DNA of 64,000 nucleotides, taken from positions 755,001 through 819,000 of the forward strand of contig NZ_CP019389.1 in assembly GCF_001971785.1 (NCBI RefSeq), in the 5' to 3' direction. Made by a program: the position numbers and the translations under genes. The first letter of the stretch is position 1, and every line of letters begins with the position of its first letter. Shown piece after piece: positions 19,738 through 30,051 of the stretch. The DNA is from Seonamhaeicola sp. S2-3 (GTDB taxonomy: Bacteria; Bacteroidota; Bacteroidia; Flavobacteriales; Flavobacteriaceae). The notes beneath the pieces were generated by a model, which worked only from the letters and a program-made list of their open reading frames with translations, searched no databases and was not told the origin of the DNA.

Positions 19738-20892
19738 ATGGACTACTTTTCTTCTAACTTTAAACTTGGCATCCTTGGTGGCGGGCAATTAGGCAAAATG
19801 TTGCTTTATAACACCAGAAAATTTGATGTAAACACTTCTGTAATGGATGCTAGTAATGAAGCTCCATGTAAAATTGCTTGTAATGAATTTACGCTTGGTG
19901 ATTTAATGGATTATGATGCTGTTTACAATTTTGGAAAAAAAGTAGATGTTTTAACTATTGAAATTGAAAATGTAAATGTTGATGCGCTTGAAGATTTAGA
20001 AAAAGAAGGTATTAAAGTTTATCCTACTTCTAAAACCTTAAAAACCATTCAAAACAAAGCAAAACAAAAGCTATTTTATGTAGATAATGATATTCCAACT
20101 GCTCCTTTTTCTCGTTTTGCCTACACTTCAGAAATTAAAGAAGCTATAAATCATGGTGGTTTAAGTTTACCTTTTGTATGGAAAAGTGCGCAATTTGGTT
20201 ATGATGGACAAGGCGTTAAAATTGTTAGAACCATTGAAGATTTAGAAGGCTTGCCAAATGTTGAATGCATTGCAGAAAACCTAGTACCTTTTAAAAATGA
20301 ATTGGCGGTTATTGTTGCTAGAAATGTTTCTGGTGAAACTAAAAGTTATCCAGTTGTTGAAATGGAATTTCACCCAGAAGCCAACCAAGTTGAATATGTA
20401 ATTTGTCCCGCTAGAATTGATGAAAATGTAACAAAAAAAGCTAAAGATGTAGCCTTAAAAGTATCTAAAGCCTTTAACCATGTGGGGCTATTGGCAGTTG
20501 AAATGTTTCAAACTAAAAATGATGATATTTTGGTAAATGAAGTTGCCCCAAGACCGCACAACTCTGGGCACCAAACTATTGAAGCTAGTTACACGTCTCA
20601 ATTTGAACAACATTTACGAGCAATTCTAGATTTACCCTTAGGCAGAACCGATAGTAAAGTTGGTGGCGTTATGGTTAATTTAGTTGGAGCCGAAGGTTAC
20701 ACAGGTAATGTAATTTACAAAAACATTGAAACCATTATGGCAATGGATGGTGTAACTCCTCATATTTATGGTAAACAACAAACCAGACCATTTAGAAAAA
20801 TGGGACACGTAACCATTGTAAATGAAAATTTAAATGAAGCAAGGCGTATTGCCGAAGAAGTAAAAAAATCTATTAAAGTTATAAGTAAATAA
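19738..20892 (+). CDS. purK: N5-carboxyaminoimidazole ribonucleotide synthase
   Basis: PurK is an ATP-grasp enzyme that makes N5-CAIR from AIR, ATP and bicarbonate in de novo purine synthesis. The 384-aa protein opens with the family motif KLGILGGGQLGKML, has FVWKSAQFGYDGQGVKIV in the ATP-grasp subdomain, and NEVAPRPHNSGHQTIEAS near the active site. purE follows 2 bp after its stop, so the next two pathway steps are encoded in one operon, preceded by a clear -7 box. Confidence 0.95.
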   Translation: MDYFSSNFKLGILGGGQLGKMLLYNTRKFDVNTSVMDASNEAPCKIACNEFTLGDLMDYDAVYNFGKKVDVLTIEIENVNVDALEDLEKEGIKVYPTSKTLKTIQNKAKQKLFYVDNDIPTAPFSRFAYTSEIKEAINHGGLSLPFVWKSAQFGYDGQGVKIVRTIEDLEGLPNVECIAENLVPFKNELAVIVARNVSGETKSYPVVEMEFHPEANQVEYVICPARIDENVTKKAKDVALKVSKAFNHVGLLAVEMFQTKNDDILVNEVAPRPHNSGHQTIEASYTSQFEQHLRAILDLPLGRTDSKVGGVMVNLVGAEGYTGNVIYKNIETIMAMDGVTPHIYGKQQTRPFRKMGHVTIVNENLNEARRIAEEVKKSIKVISK

Positions 20893-20894
20893 TT

Positions 20895-21377
20895 ATGAGC
20901 AAAGTAGGTGTAATTATGGGAAGTAAAAGTGATCTTCCTGTTATGCAAGATGCAATAGACATCTTAAAAGGATTTGATATAGAAGTTGAAGTAGATATTG
21001 TTTCTGCTCATCGCACACCAGAAAAACTTTTTGATTATGGTAAGAACGCACACATCAAAGGATTTGCTGTAATTATTGCTGGTGCAGGTGGTGCAGCACA
21101 TTTACCAGGTATGATAGCTTCATTATCGCCGCTTCCTGTTATTGGGGTACCTGTAAAAAGTAGCAATTCTATTGATGGTTGGGATTCCGTACTATCTATT
21201 TTACAAATGCCAGGTGGTGTTCCTGTGGCTACTGTTGCTTTAAATGGCGCAAAAAACGCTGGTATTCTAGCAGCTCAAATTATTGGAGCTTCAGATAAGT
21301 GTGTGTTAGACAAAATTATAGCCTATAAAGAAGGGCTTAAAATAAAAGTAAACGAATCTGCTAAAGATTTACAATAA
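20895..21377 (+). CDS. purE: N5-carboxyaminoimidazole ribonucleotide mutase
   Basis: PurE (class I) converts N5-CAIR to CAIR in purine synthesis. The 160-aa protein contains VGVIMGSKSDLPVM, the SAHRTPEKLFDYG substrate motif and AGAGGAAHLPGMIAS. The length is standard. It follows purK by 2 bp, and a strong intrinsic terminator begins at its stop codon, closing the operon. Confidence 0.95.
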   Translation: MSKVGVIMGSKSDLPVMQDAIDILKGFDIEVEVDIVSAHRTPEKLFDYGKNAHIKGFAVIIAGAGGAAHLPGMIASLSPLPVIGVPVKSSNSIDGWDSVLSILQMPGGVPVATVALNGAKNAGILAAQIIGASDKCVLDKIIAYKEGLKIKVNESAKDLQ

Positions 21378-21406
21378 AAAAACCTCGAGTACACTCGAGG
21401 TTTTTT
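21377..21406 (+). terminator. Rho-independent terminator of purKE
   Basis: A near-perfect hairpin with stem CCTCGAG/CTCGAGG and loop TACA is flanked by an A tract on the left and six T residues on the right. It overlaps the purE stop region. The symmetric A and T tracts could let it act on both strands. Confidence 0.85.
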
Positions 21407-21519
21407 AGCTATTAACATAAAATTCTTATGAGTTAGTCACTCTAAAAATTCAAGTGGCAAATATATATTTTTTTTATTATGCGCACATAATAAATTAAAA
21501 CTTTAACATTTATTAAACT

Positions 21520-23559
21520 ATGTCATCTAAGATATTACTAAACAATTTTGAAACTCCATATAATACGGCTCCCTTTTCAAAAATTAAAGACGAATATTTT
21601 TTACCTGCTTTTAAAGAAGCTATAAACAAAGCTAAAGCCGAAATAGACAGTATAACAAACAACCCAGAAGCTCCAACATTTAAAAACACTATTGAGGCTT
21701 TAGAGTTTTCTGGTGAACAATTGGATAGAATATCTAATATATTTTTTAATTTAAATTCTGCCGAAACCAATGAAACTATTCAAAAAATAGCTCAAGAAGT
21801 TTCGCCTTTATTGGCAGAATTCAGTAATGACATTACTTTAAATGAAGAATTATTTAAACGTGTTAAGGCTGTTTATAACTCTAAAAGCAAATTAAACTTA
21901 ACTACCGAACAAAAAACTCTTTTAGATAAAAAATATAAAAGTTTTTCTAGAAATGGCGCTAATCTTCCTGAAGATAAAAAAGAAAAACTAAGAGAAATAG
22001 ACAAAAAATTAAGCAAATTAAAACTAACCTTTGGTGAAAATTTACTTGCCGAAACTAACAAGTTTGAAATGCTTATTACCAATGAAGATGATTTATCGGG
22101 TTTACCTGAAGGCGCTAAAGAAGCAGCTAAACAACTAGCTGAGTCTAAACAAAAAGAAGGTTGGTTATTCACCTTAGATTACCCAAGCTACATTCCCTTT
22201 GTAACTTATGCAGACAACAGAGAATTACGAAAAAAAATAACACTTGCTGCAGGAAGCAAAGGTTTTAAAAATGATGATTTAGACAATCAAGACATTGTTT
22301 TAAACATAGTAAAGTTACGTCATGAACGCGCCAATCTTTTAGGGTATAAAACCCATGCTCATTTTGTATTAGAAGAACGCATGGCAGAAACACCTGAGAA
22401 AGTTGAAAGCTTTTTAAACGAATTATTAGAAAAAGCAAAACCTGCAGCCGAAAAGGAATTTAAAAACTTGAGCCAATTTACTAAAGAACTTGATGGTATA
22501 GATGAACTTCAAAAATGGGATGGCGCTTACTATTCTGAAAAACTAAAACAAAAACTTTTTAGTTTAGATGATGAGTTACTAAAACCATATTTTAAACTAG
22601 AAAATGTAATTGAAGGTGCTTTTACTGTTGCTAATAAATTATTCGATTTAAATTTTGAAGAAATTAACACCATCGATAAATATCATAAAGACGTTATGAC
22701 TTATAAAGTTACCAATACTAACGGTGACTTTATAGCCATTTTTTATGCCGATTTCTTCCCCAGACCTGGAAAAAGAAACGGTGCGTGGATGACATCTTTT
22801 AAGCCTCAATATATAAAGAATGGTGAAAACTCAAGACCTCACGTATCTATTGTATGCAACTTTACCAAACCAACAAAAAGTAAACCTTCACTTTTAACTT
22901 TTAACGAGGTTACCACCCTTTTTCATGAGTTCGGTCATGCGTTACACGGTATGCTTGCAAACACTACTTACCCTAGTTTATCTGGCACTAGCGTATATTG
23001 GGATTTTGTAGAATTACCTAGTCAGGTTATGGAAAACTGGTGCTACGAAAAAGAAGCATTAGAATTATTTGCTAAGCATTACGAAACGGGTGAATTAATT
23101 CCAATGGACTTAGTAGAAAAAATCAAAGACTCAGCTACATTTAATGAAGGCATGCAAACACTACGTCAATTAAGTTTTGGTTTGTTAGATATGAGTTGGC
23201 ATGCTAACCAAAACCCAGAGCAAATTACCTCTGTTAAAGCACATGAAAATAAGGCTTTCAGTAGCACTAAATTATATCCTGATGTTGAAAACAATTGTAT
23301 GAGTACCGCTTTTGCACATATTTTTCAAGGTGGTTATTCTTCGGGTTACTACAGTTACAAATGGGCAGAAGTTTTAGATGCCGATGCTTTTGAGTATTTT
23401 AAAGAAGCTGGTATTTTTAACAAGGAAGTAGCCAATAAATTTAAAAACAATGTGTTATCTCAAGGAGGTACAGAAAATCCTATGACGCTTTACAAACGTT
23501 TTAGAGGACAAGAACCAAAACCAGAAGCCTTATTAAAACGCGCTGGTTTATTAAAGTAA
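21520..23559 (+). CDS. dcp: M3 family oligopeptidase (Dcp-like)
   Basis: This is a zinc metallopeptidase of family M3 (peptidyl-dipeptidase/oligopeptidase A group), 679 aa. The zinc motif HEFGHALHG has His469, Glu470 and His473, and a downstream Glu in the SGTSVYWDFVELPSQ region completes the site. FAHIFQGGYSSGYYSYKWAEVL is the conserved substrate-binding segment (quoted in part as AHIFQGGYSSGYYSYKW). No signal peptide is visible, so it probably degrades peptides in the cytoplasm. The gene stands alone between the purKE terminator and the sigma factor gene. Confidence 0.9.
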   Translation: MSSKILLNNFETPYNTAPFSKIKDEYFLPAFKEAINKAKAEIDSITNNPEAPTFKNTIEALEFSGEQLDRISNIFFNLNSAETNETIQKIAQEVSPLLAEFSNDITLNEELFKRVKAVYNSKSKLNLTTEQKTLLDKKYKSFSRNGANLPEDKKEKLREIDKKLSKLKLTFGENLLAETNKFEMLITNEDDLSGLPEGAKEAAKQLAESKQKEGWLFTLDYPSYIPFVTYADNRELRKKITLAAGSKGFKNDDLDNQDIVLNIVKLRHERANLLGYKTHAHFVLEERMAETPEKVESFLNELLEKAKPAAEKEFKNLSQFTKELDGIDELQKWDGAYYSEKLKQKLFSLDDELLKPYFKLENVIEGAFTVANKLFDLNFEEINTIDKYHKDVMTYKVTNTNGDFIAIFYADFFPRPGKRNGAWMTSFKPQYIKNGENSRPHVSIVCNFTKPTKSKPSLLTFNEVTTLFHEFGHALHGMLANTTYPSLSGTSVYWDFVELPSQVMENWCYEKEALELFAKHYETGELIPMDLVEKIKDSATFNEGMQTLRQLSFGLLDMSWHANQNPEQITSVKAHENKAFSSTKLYPDVENNCMSTAFAHIFQGGYSSGYYSYKWAEVLDADAFEYFKEAGIFNKEVANKFKNNVLSQGGTENPMTLYKRFRGQEPKPEALLKRAGLLK

Positions 23560-23639
23560 GAAACGTTTAAAAATGCGCATTAATCTTTTATGATTTTTAT
23601 TCATCTAGTCGATATAAATTTTAAGTGAAAAAAATCATG

Positions 23640-23647
23640 TATTTTTG
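23640..23647 (+). promoter_or_regulatory. -7 promoter box for the ECF sigma factor gene
   Basis: TATTTTTG matches TAnnTTTG and lies 25 bases before the sigma factor start codon, which fits a Bacteroidetes housekeeping promoter. Confidence 0.45.
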
Positions 23648-23672
23648 ATGTTATATAACAATTGCTAGCACA

Positions 23673-24224
23673 ATGCCCAAACATCAAATTAATCCAAATA
23701 AATGGATCGATTTATATTCTGATTACCTGTACAACTACACTATTACAAGAGTAAGTGATAAAGAGGTGGCTCAAGACTTGGTTCAAGACACTTTTTTAGC
23801 AGGCTTAAAATCAATGAAAAACTTTAAAGGTGAAGCTAGTGAACGTACATGGCTAATTTCTATCTTAAAAAGAAAAATTATTGATCACTATAGAAAAATT
23901 AATTCTAATAAAGGAAAAGCTGAAGTTAGAATTAATTATAAAGACGACGAAACTGAAGGTGATTGGTTAGAAGAACGTGTTGCAGACCCCTACGACAAAA
24001 CTGCAGAAGACACGATGCAGAATAGTGAACTTGGAGAAGCCATTTATAAGTGCTTAGATAAACTTCCTAAAAAGCAAGCCGAAATTTTTAAAATGAAAAC
24101 AATACAAGGCTTTGAAACCGAAGTTATTTGTAAAGAACTTAATATTACAGCGTCTAACCTTTGGGTAATTATTCATAGAGCGCGTACGGCTATGGCAACT
24201 TGCCTAAAAGAAAATTGGTTTTAA
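23673..24224 (+). CDS. ECF-type RNA polymerase sigma factor
   Basis: This 183-aa protein has sigma-70 region 2 (VAQDLVQDTFLAGLKSMKNF, with EASERTWLISILKRKIIDHY) and region 4 (LPKKQAEIFKMKTIQGFETE, ending in an HTH with LNITASNLWVIIHRARTAM). The size and the absence of regions 1.1 and 3 place it in the ECF group. A small Cys-containing protein is encoded 2 bp downstream in the position where an anti-sigma factor is expected. The regulon is unknown. Confidence 0.92.
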   Translation: MPKHQINPNKWIDLYSDYLYNYTITRVSDKEVAQDLVQDTFLAGLKSMKNFKGEASERTWLISILKRKIIDHYRKINSNKGKAEVRINYKDDETEGDWLEERVADPYDKTAEDTMQNSELGEAIYKCLDKLPKKQAEIFKMKTIQGFETEVICKELNITASNLWVIIHRARTAMATCLKENWF

Positions 24225-24226
24225 TT

Positions 24227-24490
24227 ATGAAGAAAAAAGGTTTTTTATTTATAAGCTGCGAAGAAGCTCAACTTATATGTGATAAAGCTCAATATAATGA
24301 AGCTAGTTTATGGGAAAAAATAAAACTCAGCATTAGACTGTCATACTGCAAAATTACTAGAGCCTACTACAAAAATAACACCATGTTAACCAAAAAAATA
24401 AAAGAATCTAAAGTTAAATGCTTAGATCCTAATTGTAAAAAAAACATGAAAAAAGAGCTAGACAAAGCTATTAAAGAACAAGTAGACTAA
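24227..24490 (+). CDS. Small Cys-containing protein, candidate anti-sigma factor
   Basis: I chose the ATG at 24227, 2 bp after the sigma factor stop; a longer in-frame start at 24200 would overlap the sigma gene. The 87-aa product contains ISCEEAQLICDKAQYNE followed by IRLSYCKITRAYY. This resembles a degenerate zinc-finger anti-sigma domain (zf-HC2), with one Cys pair reduced. A second Cys pair lies at CLDPNCKK. There is no transmembrane segment, so it would act as a soluble anti-sigma factor or partner. Homologues next to gcvP are poorly annotated. Function is inferred from position. Confidence 0.6.
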   Translation: MKKKGFLFISCEEAQLICDKAQYNEASLWEKIKLSIRLSYCKITRAYYKNNTMLTKKIKESKVKCLDPNCKKNMKKELDKAIKEQVD

Positions 24491-25324
24491 CTAATTAATC
24501 AATAACAGTAACATTAACCATAAAACGGGTATTCCTTCAACCCAAAAAGAGCTATAATATTTCCCTTGATTTATTTGTGCTAACCACAAAGCTATTAACG
24601 TACATAAATTAATTAATACCATTACCACTAAGAGTTTTAATGACAATTCATCTTTAAAAAATTCAAGAAAAAAGATACTTACTAGAATTAAAGAACCTAT
24701 AATTTTTGTTTTATTAACCCCTATTTTTTGAGGAATTGTAGATAATTTAAGATTATCAAACCTCAAATCTCTAATCTCAAACGGAAGCATTAAAACAATA
24801 ATATACATATAGCGTTGAAGACTTGTTATAAAAACATCCACACTTAAATTCATTTTATTATTAATAAAAGGAGTTAAAACCGTAACTCCGCTCCACACTA
24901 ATGCTATTAAATATACTTTTAGCCCACCAATACTTCTTAGGTTTTGTTTCTTATCAACAAAAAAATGCTTGGGTAAAAAAGGAATAGCATAAAAAAAAGT
25001 AACAACCCCAAAACCTAAAATGCATAGCAATGTTTTTGTGTTTAACTTTAAAGCATAAAAAAGCATAAAAATGAAACAGAAAAATGAAAAAATTTGAATA
25101 GCTTTTAACCAACTAGCCAACCCCCTATGATGAAACTTTGCAATACCGTAATACTTAACAAAATTATACCCTGTTACAGAGGCAAAAAACACAAAAAATA
25201 ATAAATTTTTATCAAATGGTATTTCATACTCAATTAAGGTAATCCAAGTAAGTGAACATACCGCTAAAGACACATGAATACTACTATTTATATAAAAGTT
25301 TAAAAACTGTTTAATTAAAGTCAT
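24491..25324 (-). CDS. UbiA-like polytopic membrane protein
   Basis: This 277-aa membrane protein has about eight hydrophobic helices (for example LLFFVFFASVTGYNFVKYYG and FSFFCFIFMLFYALKL). The pattern is that of the UbiA prenyltransferase fold, and PFEIRDLRFDNLKL resembles the second Asp-rich motif (DxxxD) in degenerate form. The first motif appears as TGYNFVKYYG rather than NDxxD, so catalytic activity is doubtful. It is convergent with the small anti-sigma-like gene (adjacent stops) and divergent from gcvP. Confidence 0.6.
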   Translation of the reverse strand: MTLIKQFLNFYINSSIHVSLAVCSLTWITLIEYEIPFDKNLLFFVFFASVTGYNFVKYYGIAKFHHRGLASWLKAIQIFSFFCFIFMLFYALKLNTKTLLCILGFGVVTFFYAIPFLPKHFFVDKKQNLRSIGGLKVYLIALVWSGVTVLTPFINNKMNLSVDVFITSLQRYMYIIVLMLPFEIRDLRFDNLKLSTIPQKIGVNKTKIIGSLILVSIFFLEFFKDELSLKLLVVMVLINLCTLIALWLAQINQGKYYSSFWVEGIPVLWLMLLLLIN

Positions 25325-25410
25325 GAAACAAAAATAAACAAACTGTTAATAACGTTGCTAAATGGTTAAAAACTTTCATCTATAAGAAATAAACAACATT
25401 AAATATTATG

Positions 25411-25418
25411 TATTTTTG
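25411..25418 (+). promoter_or_regulatory. -7 promoter box for gcvP
   Basis: TATTTTTG matches the TAnnTTTG consensus 26 bases upstream of the gcvP start codon. Confidence 0.45.
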
Positions 25419-25444
25419 CGATTTAAATTACAAATTGTTACTAC

Positions 25445-28294
25445 ATGAACACAAACGCTTTTGCACTGCGTCATATAGGTCCTAATGAAAAAGACCAAAA
25501 AGAAATGTTAGAAACTTTAGGTTTAGAATCACTAGACCAACTTATATATGAAACCATACCAGATGATATTAGATTAAAAAATGGTTTAAACCTAGATGAA
25601 CCTATGACGGAACATGAGTATTTGCTTCATATTCATGATTTATCTAAAAAAAATAAAGCCTACAAAACATATATAGGATTAGGATATCATCCAACCGTAA
25701 TGCCTGCTGTTATTCAACGAAACATACTAGAAAACCCAGGATGGTATACCGCATACACACCATATCAAGCTGAAATTGCTCAAGGCAGATTAGAAGCGCT
25801 TTTAAATTTCCAAACTATGGTCATTGAACTTACTGGAATGGAAATTGCCAACGCTTCTTTATTAGATGAAAGTACCGCTGCTGCAGAGGCCATGAGTTTA
25901 TTATTTTCAGTAAGAGATAGAGCTCAAAAAAAAGCAGGTATTAATAAGTTTTTTGTTACAGAAAATATTTTACCACAAACTTTATCTTTACTAAAAACAA
26001 GAGCAACTCCAATTGGTATTGAATTGGTAATTGGAGATGAAAACAACTTCGAATTTTCTTCTGAATATTTTGGAGCTATCCTTCAATACCCAGGTAGAGA
26101 TGGGCAAATAACAGACATTAAATCTTTCATTAAAAAAGCCAAAGAAGCTCAAATTAAAGTAGCAGTAGCTGCAGATATATTAAGTTTAGTAAAACTTGAA
26201 GCTCCGGGTAATTTTGGTGCCGATGTAGTACTTGGAACCACCCAACGCTTTGGTATACCAATGGGTTATGGTGGACCACATGCAGCATATTTTGCTACCA
26301 AAGAAGCCTATAAAAGAGATGTACCCGGGCGCATTATTGGCGTTACAAAAGATGCCAATGGCAACAGAGCATTACGTATGGCTTTACAAACACGAGAACA
26401 ACATATTAAACGCGATAGAGCCACTTCTAACATCTGTACTGCTCAAGTATTATTAGCGGTTATGGCTAGTATGTATGCCGTTTATCACGGACCTAAAGGC
26501 CTTAAATTTATAGCTAATAAAATTCATTATAAAACATCTAAACTTGCCGAAGTTTTAGAAAGTTTTGGTTATAAACAAGTAAACACATCGTTTTTTGATA
26601 CAATTCAAATAAAAACCAAAGCTAGAAAGATTAAAAAAATTGCTACTAGAAAAAAAGTAAACCTTTGTTATCCTGACAAAGACACAGTTACAATTTCAAT
26701 AAACGAAACCACTTCTTTAAGAGATATAAATTATTTAATTTCAATTTTTGCCGAAGCAGCCAACAAAGAAACCGTTGTAATTTCTGAAGTAACTCCTGCT
26801 AATAATATTGATGCATCTCTTCAAAGAAAATCGGCATTTTTAGAACTAGACGTATTTAATAAATACCATTCTGAAACACAATTAATGCGTTATATTAAAT
26901 CTTTAGAACGCAAAGATTTATCACTTAATCACTCTATGATTTCGTTAGGATCATGTACTATGAAACTTAATGCGGCTTCTGAAATGCTGCCATTAAGTTG
27001 GTTTAAATGGGGAAACATTCATCCGTTTGCACCTAAAAAACAAGCTAGAGGCTATCGTAGAGTTTTAAAAAAATTAGAAAACCAATTAACTGAAATAACT
27101 GGTTTTGCCGCTACATCATTGCAACCTAATTCTGGTGCTCAAGGCGAATTTGCTGGCTTAATGGTTATAAAAGCATATCATGAATCTCGAAATGAAGGTC
27201 ATAGAAACATTTGCCTAATTCCTGCTTCAGCACACGGAACAAACCCTGCAAGTGCAGTTATGGCAGGTATGAAAGTAGTAGTTACAAAATCTACTAATGA
27301 AGGCAATATTGACGTTGATGATTTACGAGAAAAAGCCATTAAACATAAAGACAATTTAGCAGCTTTAATGGTAACCTATCCATCAACCCATGGAGTGTAT
27401 GAATCTGCCATTAAAGAAATTACCCAAATTATTCATGAAAATGGCGGACAAGTTTATATGGATGGCGCAAATATGAATGCCCAAGTTGGTCTTACCAACC
27501 CAGGTAATATTGGTGCCGATGTTTGTCATTTAAACCTTCATAAAACGTTTGCCATTCCACATGGCGGCGGTGGTCCTGGTGTTGGCCCCATTTGTGTAGC
27601 TAAACAACTAGCTCCTTTTTTACCTGGAAACCCCATATTTAAAACTGGCGGAGACAAAGCTATTACAGCTATTTCTGCAGCACCTTTTGGTTCTGCCTTA
27701 GTCTGCTTAATTTCATACAGTTATATTAAAATGTTAGGAGCAGAAGGTTTAACACAATCTACCAAAGTGGCTATTTTAAATGCTAATTATATTAAGCATA
27801 GATTAGCTGGCTATTACAATACTTTATACTCTGGTGAATGTGGTAGAGCGGCTCATGAAATGATTGTAGATTGCAGACCTTTTAAAGCAAATGGCATTGA
27901 GGTTACAGATATTGCTAAACGATTAATGGATTATGGATTTCATGCACCAACTGTGTCATTTCCTGTAGCAGGAACTTTAATGATTGAACCCACCGAAAGT
28001 GAGAGCAAAGAAGAAATTGATAGATTCTGTGATGCTATGATTTCAATTAAAAAGGAAATAGATAGTGTAACTAAAGAAAACACAAATAATGTTTTAAAAA
28101 ATGCACCTCACACACTTGATATGATAACTTCTAATGAATGGCATTTTCCATATACAAGAGAAGAGGCTGCATTTCCGTTAGAATATATTAGAGATAATAA
28201 ATTCTGGCCAAGTGTAAGGCGTGTTGATGATGCTTATGGTGATAGGAATTTAGTATGCTCTTGTGCCCCTATTGAAGACTATATAGAGGCATAA
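25445..28294 (+). CDS. gcvP: Glycine dehydrogenase (decarboxylating)
   Basis: This is the P-protein of the glycine cleavage system, 949 aa, in the fused single-chain form. It decarboxylates glycine and passes the aminomethyl group to the lipoyl arm of GcvH. The PLP lysine is in [17 protein letters not shown] (Lys700). The N-terminal [34 protein letters not shown] and [20 protein letters not shown] segments (partly quoted) are characteristic. It has its own promoter. gcvH and gcvT are not in the window, as is usual in flavobacteria where these genes are dispersed. Confidence 0.95.
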   Translation: MNTNAFALRHIGPNEKDQKEMLETLGLESLDQLIYETIPDDIRLKNGLNLDEPMTEHEYLLHIHDLSKKNKAYKTYIGLGYHPTVMPAVIQRNILENPGWYTAYTPYQAEIAQGRLEALLNFQTMVIELTGMEIANASLLDESTAAAEAMSLLFSVRDRAQKKAGINKFFVTENILPQTLSLLKTRATPIGIELVIGDENNFEFSSEYFGAILQYPGRDGQITDIKSFIKKAKEAQIKVAVAADILSLVKLEAPGNFGADVVLGTTQRFGIPMGYGGPHAAYFATKEAYKRDVPGRIIGVTKDANGNRALRMALQTREQHIKRDRATSNICTAQVLLAVMASMYAVYHGPKGLKFIANKIHYKTSKLAEVLESFGYKQVNTSFFDTIQIKTKARKIKKIATRKKVNLCYPDKDTVTISINETTSLRDINYLISIFAEAANKETVVISEVTPANNIDASLQRKSAFLELDVFNKYHSETQLMRYIKSLERKDLSLNHSMISLGSCTMKLNAASEMLPLSWFKWGNIHPFAPKKQARGYRRVLKKLENQLTEITGFAATSLQPNSGAQGEFAGLMVIKAYHESRNEGHRNICLIPASAHGTNPASAVMAGMKVVVTKSTNEGNIDVDDLREKAIKHKDNLAALMVTYPSTHGVYESAIKEITQIIHENGGQVYMDGANMNAQVGLTNPGNIGADVCHLNLHKTFAIPHGGGGPGVGPICVAKQLAPFLPGNPIFKTGGDKAITAISAAPFGSALVCLISYSYIKMLGAEGLTQSTKVAILNANYIKHRLAGYYNTLYSGECGRAAHEMIVDCRPFKANGIEVTDIAKRLMDYGFHAPTVSFPVAGTLMIEPTESESKEEIDRFCDAMISIKKEIDSVTKENTNNVLKNAPHTLDMITSNEWHFPYTREEAAFPLEYIRDNKFWPSVRRVDDAYGDRNLVCSCAPIEDYIEA

Positions 28295-28398
28295 ATTAGG
28301 CTGTTGAACATCGTAATAAAAACTACTATTTTTTATATAGTTTATATAAAGCAAGTATCTTAGCAGATAACTCAAATTTTAATAGTAAAAAACGTATT

Positions 28399-29457
28399 AT
28401 GAACATTAAAATAACTGGTGTTGGTAGCTATATACCTGACACCGTAGAAAAAAATGAAAGTTTTCATAATCATGAATTTTTAAATGCAGATGGTTCTACA
28501 ATAAATGCCCCTAATGAAGTTATAGTTGAAAAATTCAAAGCTATTACTGGTATTGCAGAACGTCGTTATGCAAAATCACATCATAACTCTTCAGACCTAG
28601 GTTTCTTTGCTGCTGAAAAAGCCATTGAAGATGCCAATATAGATCCAGAAACTATAGATTATATTATAGTGGCACATAATTTTGGAGATGTAAAACACAA
28701 CACTATTCAAAGTGACATGTTGCCATCTCTAGCTACCAGAATTAAACATAGTTTAGGCATTAAAAACCCAAAATGTGTAGCTTTCGATATCTTATTTGGT
28801 TGCCCTGGTTGGATTGAAGGTGTTATTCACGCAAAAGCTTTCATTCAATCTGGTATGGCAAAACGTTGCTTAGTAATTGGTACAGAAACCTTATCAAGAG
28901 TAGTAGACAAACACGATAGAGATTCTATGATTTTTTCTGATGGTGCCGGTGCTACTATTATTGAAGCCACTGAAGAAGAAGGCGGTATTTTAGCTTATGA
29001 AAGTGCTAGTTATACTTATGACGAAGCTTATTATCTGTACTTTGGCAACTCTAATAACCCAGAACTAAACCAAGATACCCGTTACATAAAAATGGATGGT
29101 CGTAAAATCTACGAGTTTGCTTTGGTTAATGTTCCTAAAGCAATGAAAACATGCTTAGATAATAGCGGTTACGGAATAAATGATGTTAAAAAAGTATTCA
29201 TTCATCAAGCCAATGAAAAAATGGATGAAGCTATTTTAAAACGCTTTTACAGGCAATACAAAACAAAAATTCCTGAGCATATTATGCCTATGAGCATTCA
29301 AACTCTAGGTAACAGTTCAGTAGCTACTGTACCAACCTTATTTGATTTGGTAAAAAATAATAAATTAGAAAACCATAGTCTATCAAAAGGTGATATTGTT
29401 ATGTTTGCAAGTGTTGGTGCAGGCATGAATATAAATGCTATTGTATACAAATACTAG
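28399..29457 (+). CDS. 3-oxoacyl-ACP synthase III family protein
   Basis: This is a FabH-like ketoacyl-ACP synthase III of 352 aa with an intact Cys-His-Asn triad: Cys135 in DILFGCPGWIEG, His in VFIHQANEKMDE and Asn in TLGNSSVATVPT. The C-terminal GDIVMFASVGAGMN segment is typical. It is longer than housekeeping FabH and more like the subgroup that condenses specialised acyl groups. A methyltransferase gene follows 9 bp later and a glycosyltransferase gene after that. This suggests a shared role in a lipid or glycolipid pathway, though the substrate is unknown. Confidence 0.88.
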   Translation: MNIKITGVGSYIPDTVEKNESFHNHEFLNADGSTINAPNEVIVEKFKAITGIAERRYAKSHHNSSDLGFFAAEKAIEDANIDPETIDYIIVAHNFGDVKHNTIQSDMLPSLATRIKHSLGIKNPKCVAFDILFGCPGWIEGVIHAKAFIQSGMAKRCLVIGTETLSRVVDKHDRDSMIFSDGAGATIIEATEEEGGILAYESASYTYDEAYYLYFGNSNNPELNQDTRYIKMDGRKIYEFALVNVPKAMKTCLDNSGYGINDVKKVFIHQANEKMDEAILKRFYRQYKTKIPEHIMPMSIQTLGNSSVATVPTLFDLVKNNKLENHSLSKGDIVMFASVGAGMNINAIVYKY

Positions 29458-29466
29458 TCTAACTTA

Positions 29467-29994
29467 ATGTACGAAAAGAACTTCCCTAACAAACGTTTTA
29501 AACATACTATTTCGTTCTTAAAAAAGCATATTACTACCACTGAAACTATTTTAGATTTAGGTGTAGAAAATCCTTTTTCTAAAATTATGATAAAACATGG
29601 TTATACCGTTAAAAATACTAACGGCGAAGATTTAGACGAAGATATAAGTAACATAAAAAATTCTAAAGCCAACGTAGTAACCGCTTTTGAAATTTTTGAA
29701 CACCTGCTTTCGCCTTATACGGTTTTAAAAGAAATAAAGGCTAATAAATTAGTAGCTAGCATACCGTTAAAATTATGGTTTGCGCCTGCTTATAAAAGTA
29801 AAACAGATAAAAGGGACAGACATTATCATGAGTTTGAAGATTGGCAGTTTGATTGGTTATTAGAAAAAACAGGATGGAAAATAATAGACAGCCAAAAATG
29901 GACCAACCCCACCAAAAAAATTGGCATCCGCCCTATTCTAAGATGGTTTACCCCAAGGTATTACATTGTATACGCTGAAAGAGTTAACAAATAA
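29467..29994 (+). CDS. SAM-dependent methyltransferase-like protein
   Basis: This 175-aa class I methyltransferase-like protein has the SAM-binding motif I in modified form (TTETILDLGVENPFSKIM) and VVTAFEIFEHLLSPYTVLKE as the motif II/III region, a pattern seen in Methyltransf_23-like proteins. The C-terminal half contains YHEFEDWQFDWLLEKTGW. It is shorter than most family members, so the substrate-binding part is small. It lies between the KAS III-like gene and the glycosyltransferase gene in the same orientation. Confidence 0.75.
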   Translation: MYEKNFPNKRFKHTISFLKKHITTTETILDLGVENPFSKIMIKHGYTVKNTNGEDLDEDISNIKNSKANVVTAFEIFEHLLSPYTVLKEIKANKLVASIPLKLWFAPAYKSKTDKRDRHYHEFEDWQFDWLLEKTGWKIIDSQKWTNPTKKIGIRPILRWFTPRYYIVYAERVNK

Positions 29995-30051
29995 CTTGAT
30001 AAAGCTCTCAAATTTCTTGGAATTTGATATATTTATCTTGAGTTTTATACT

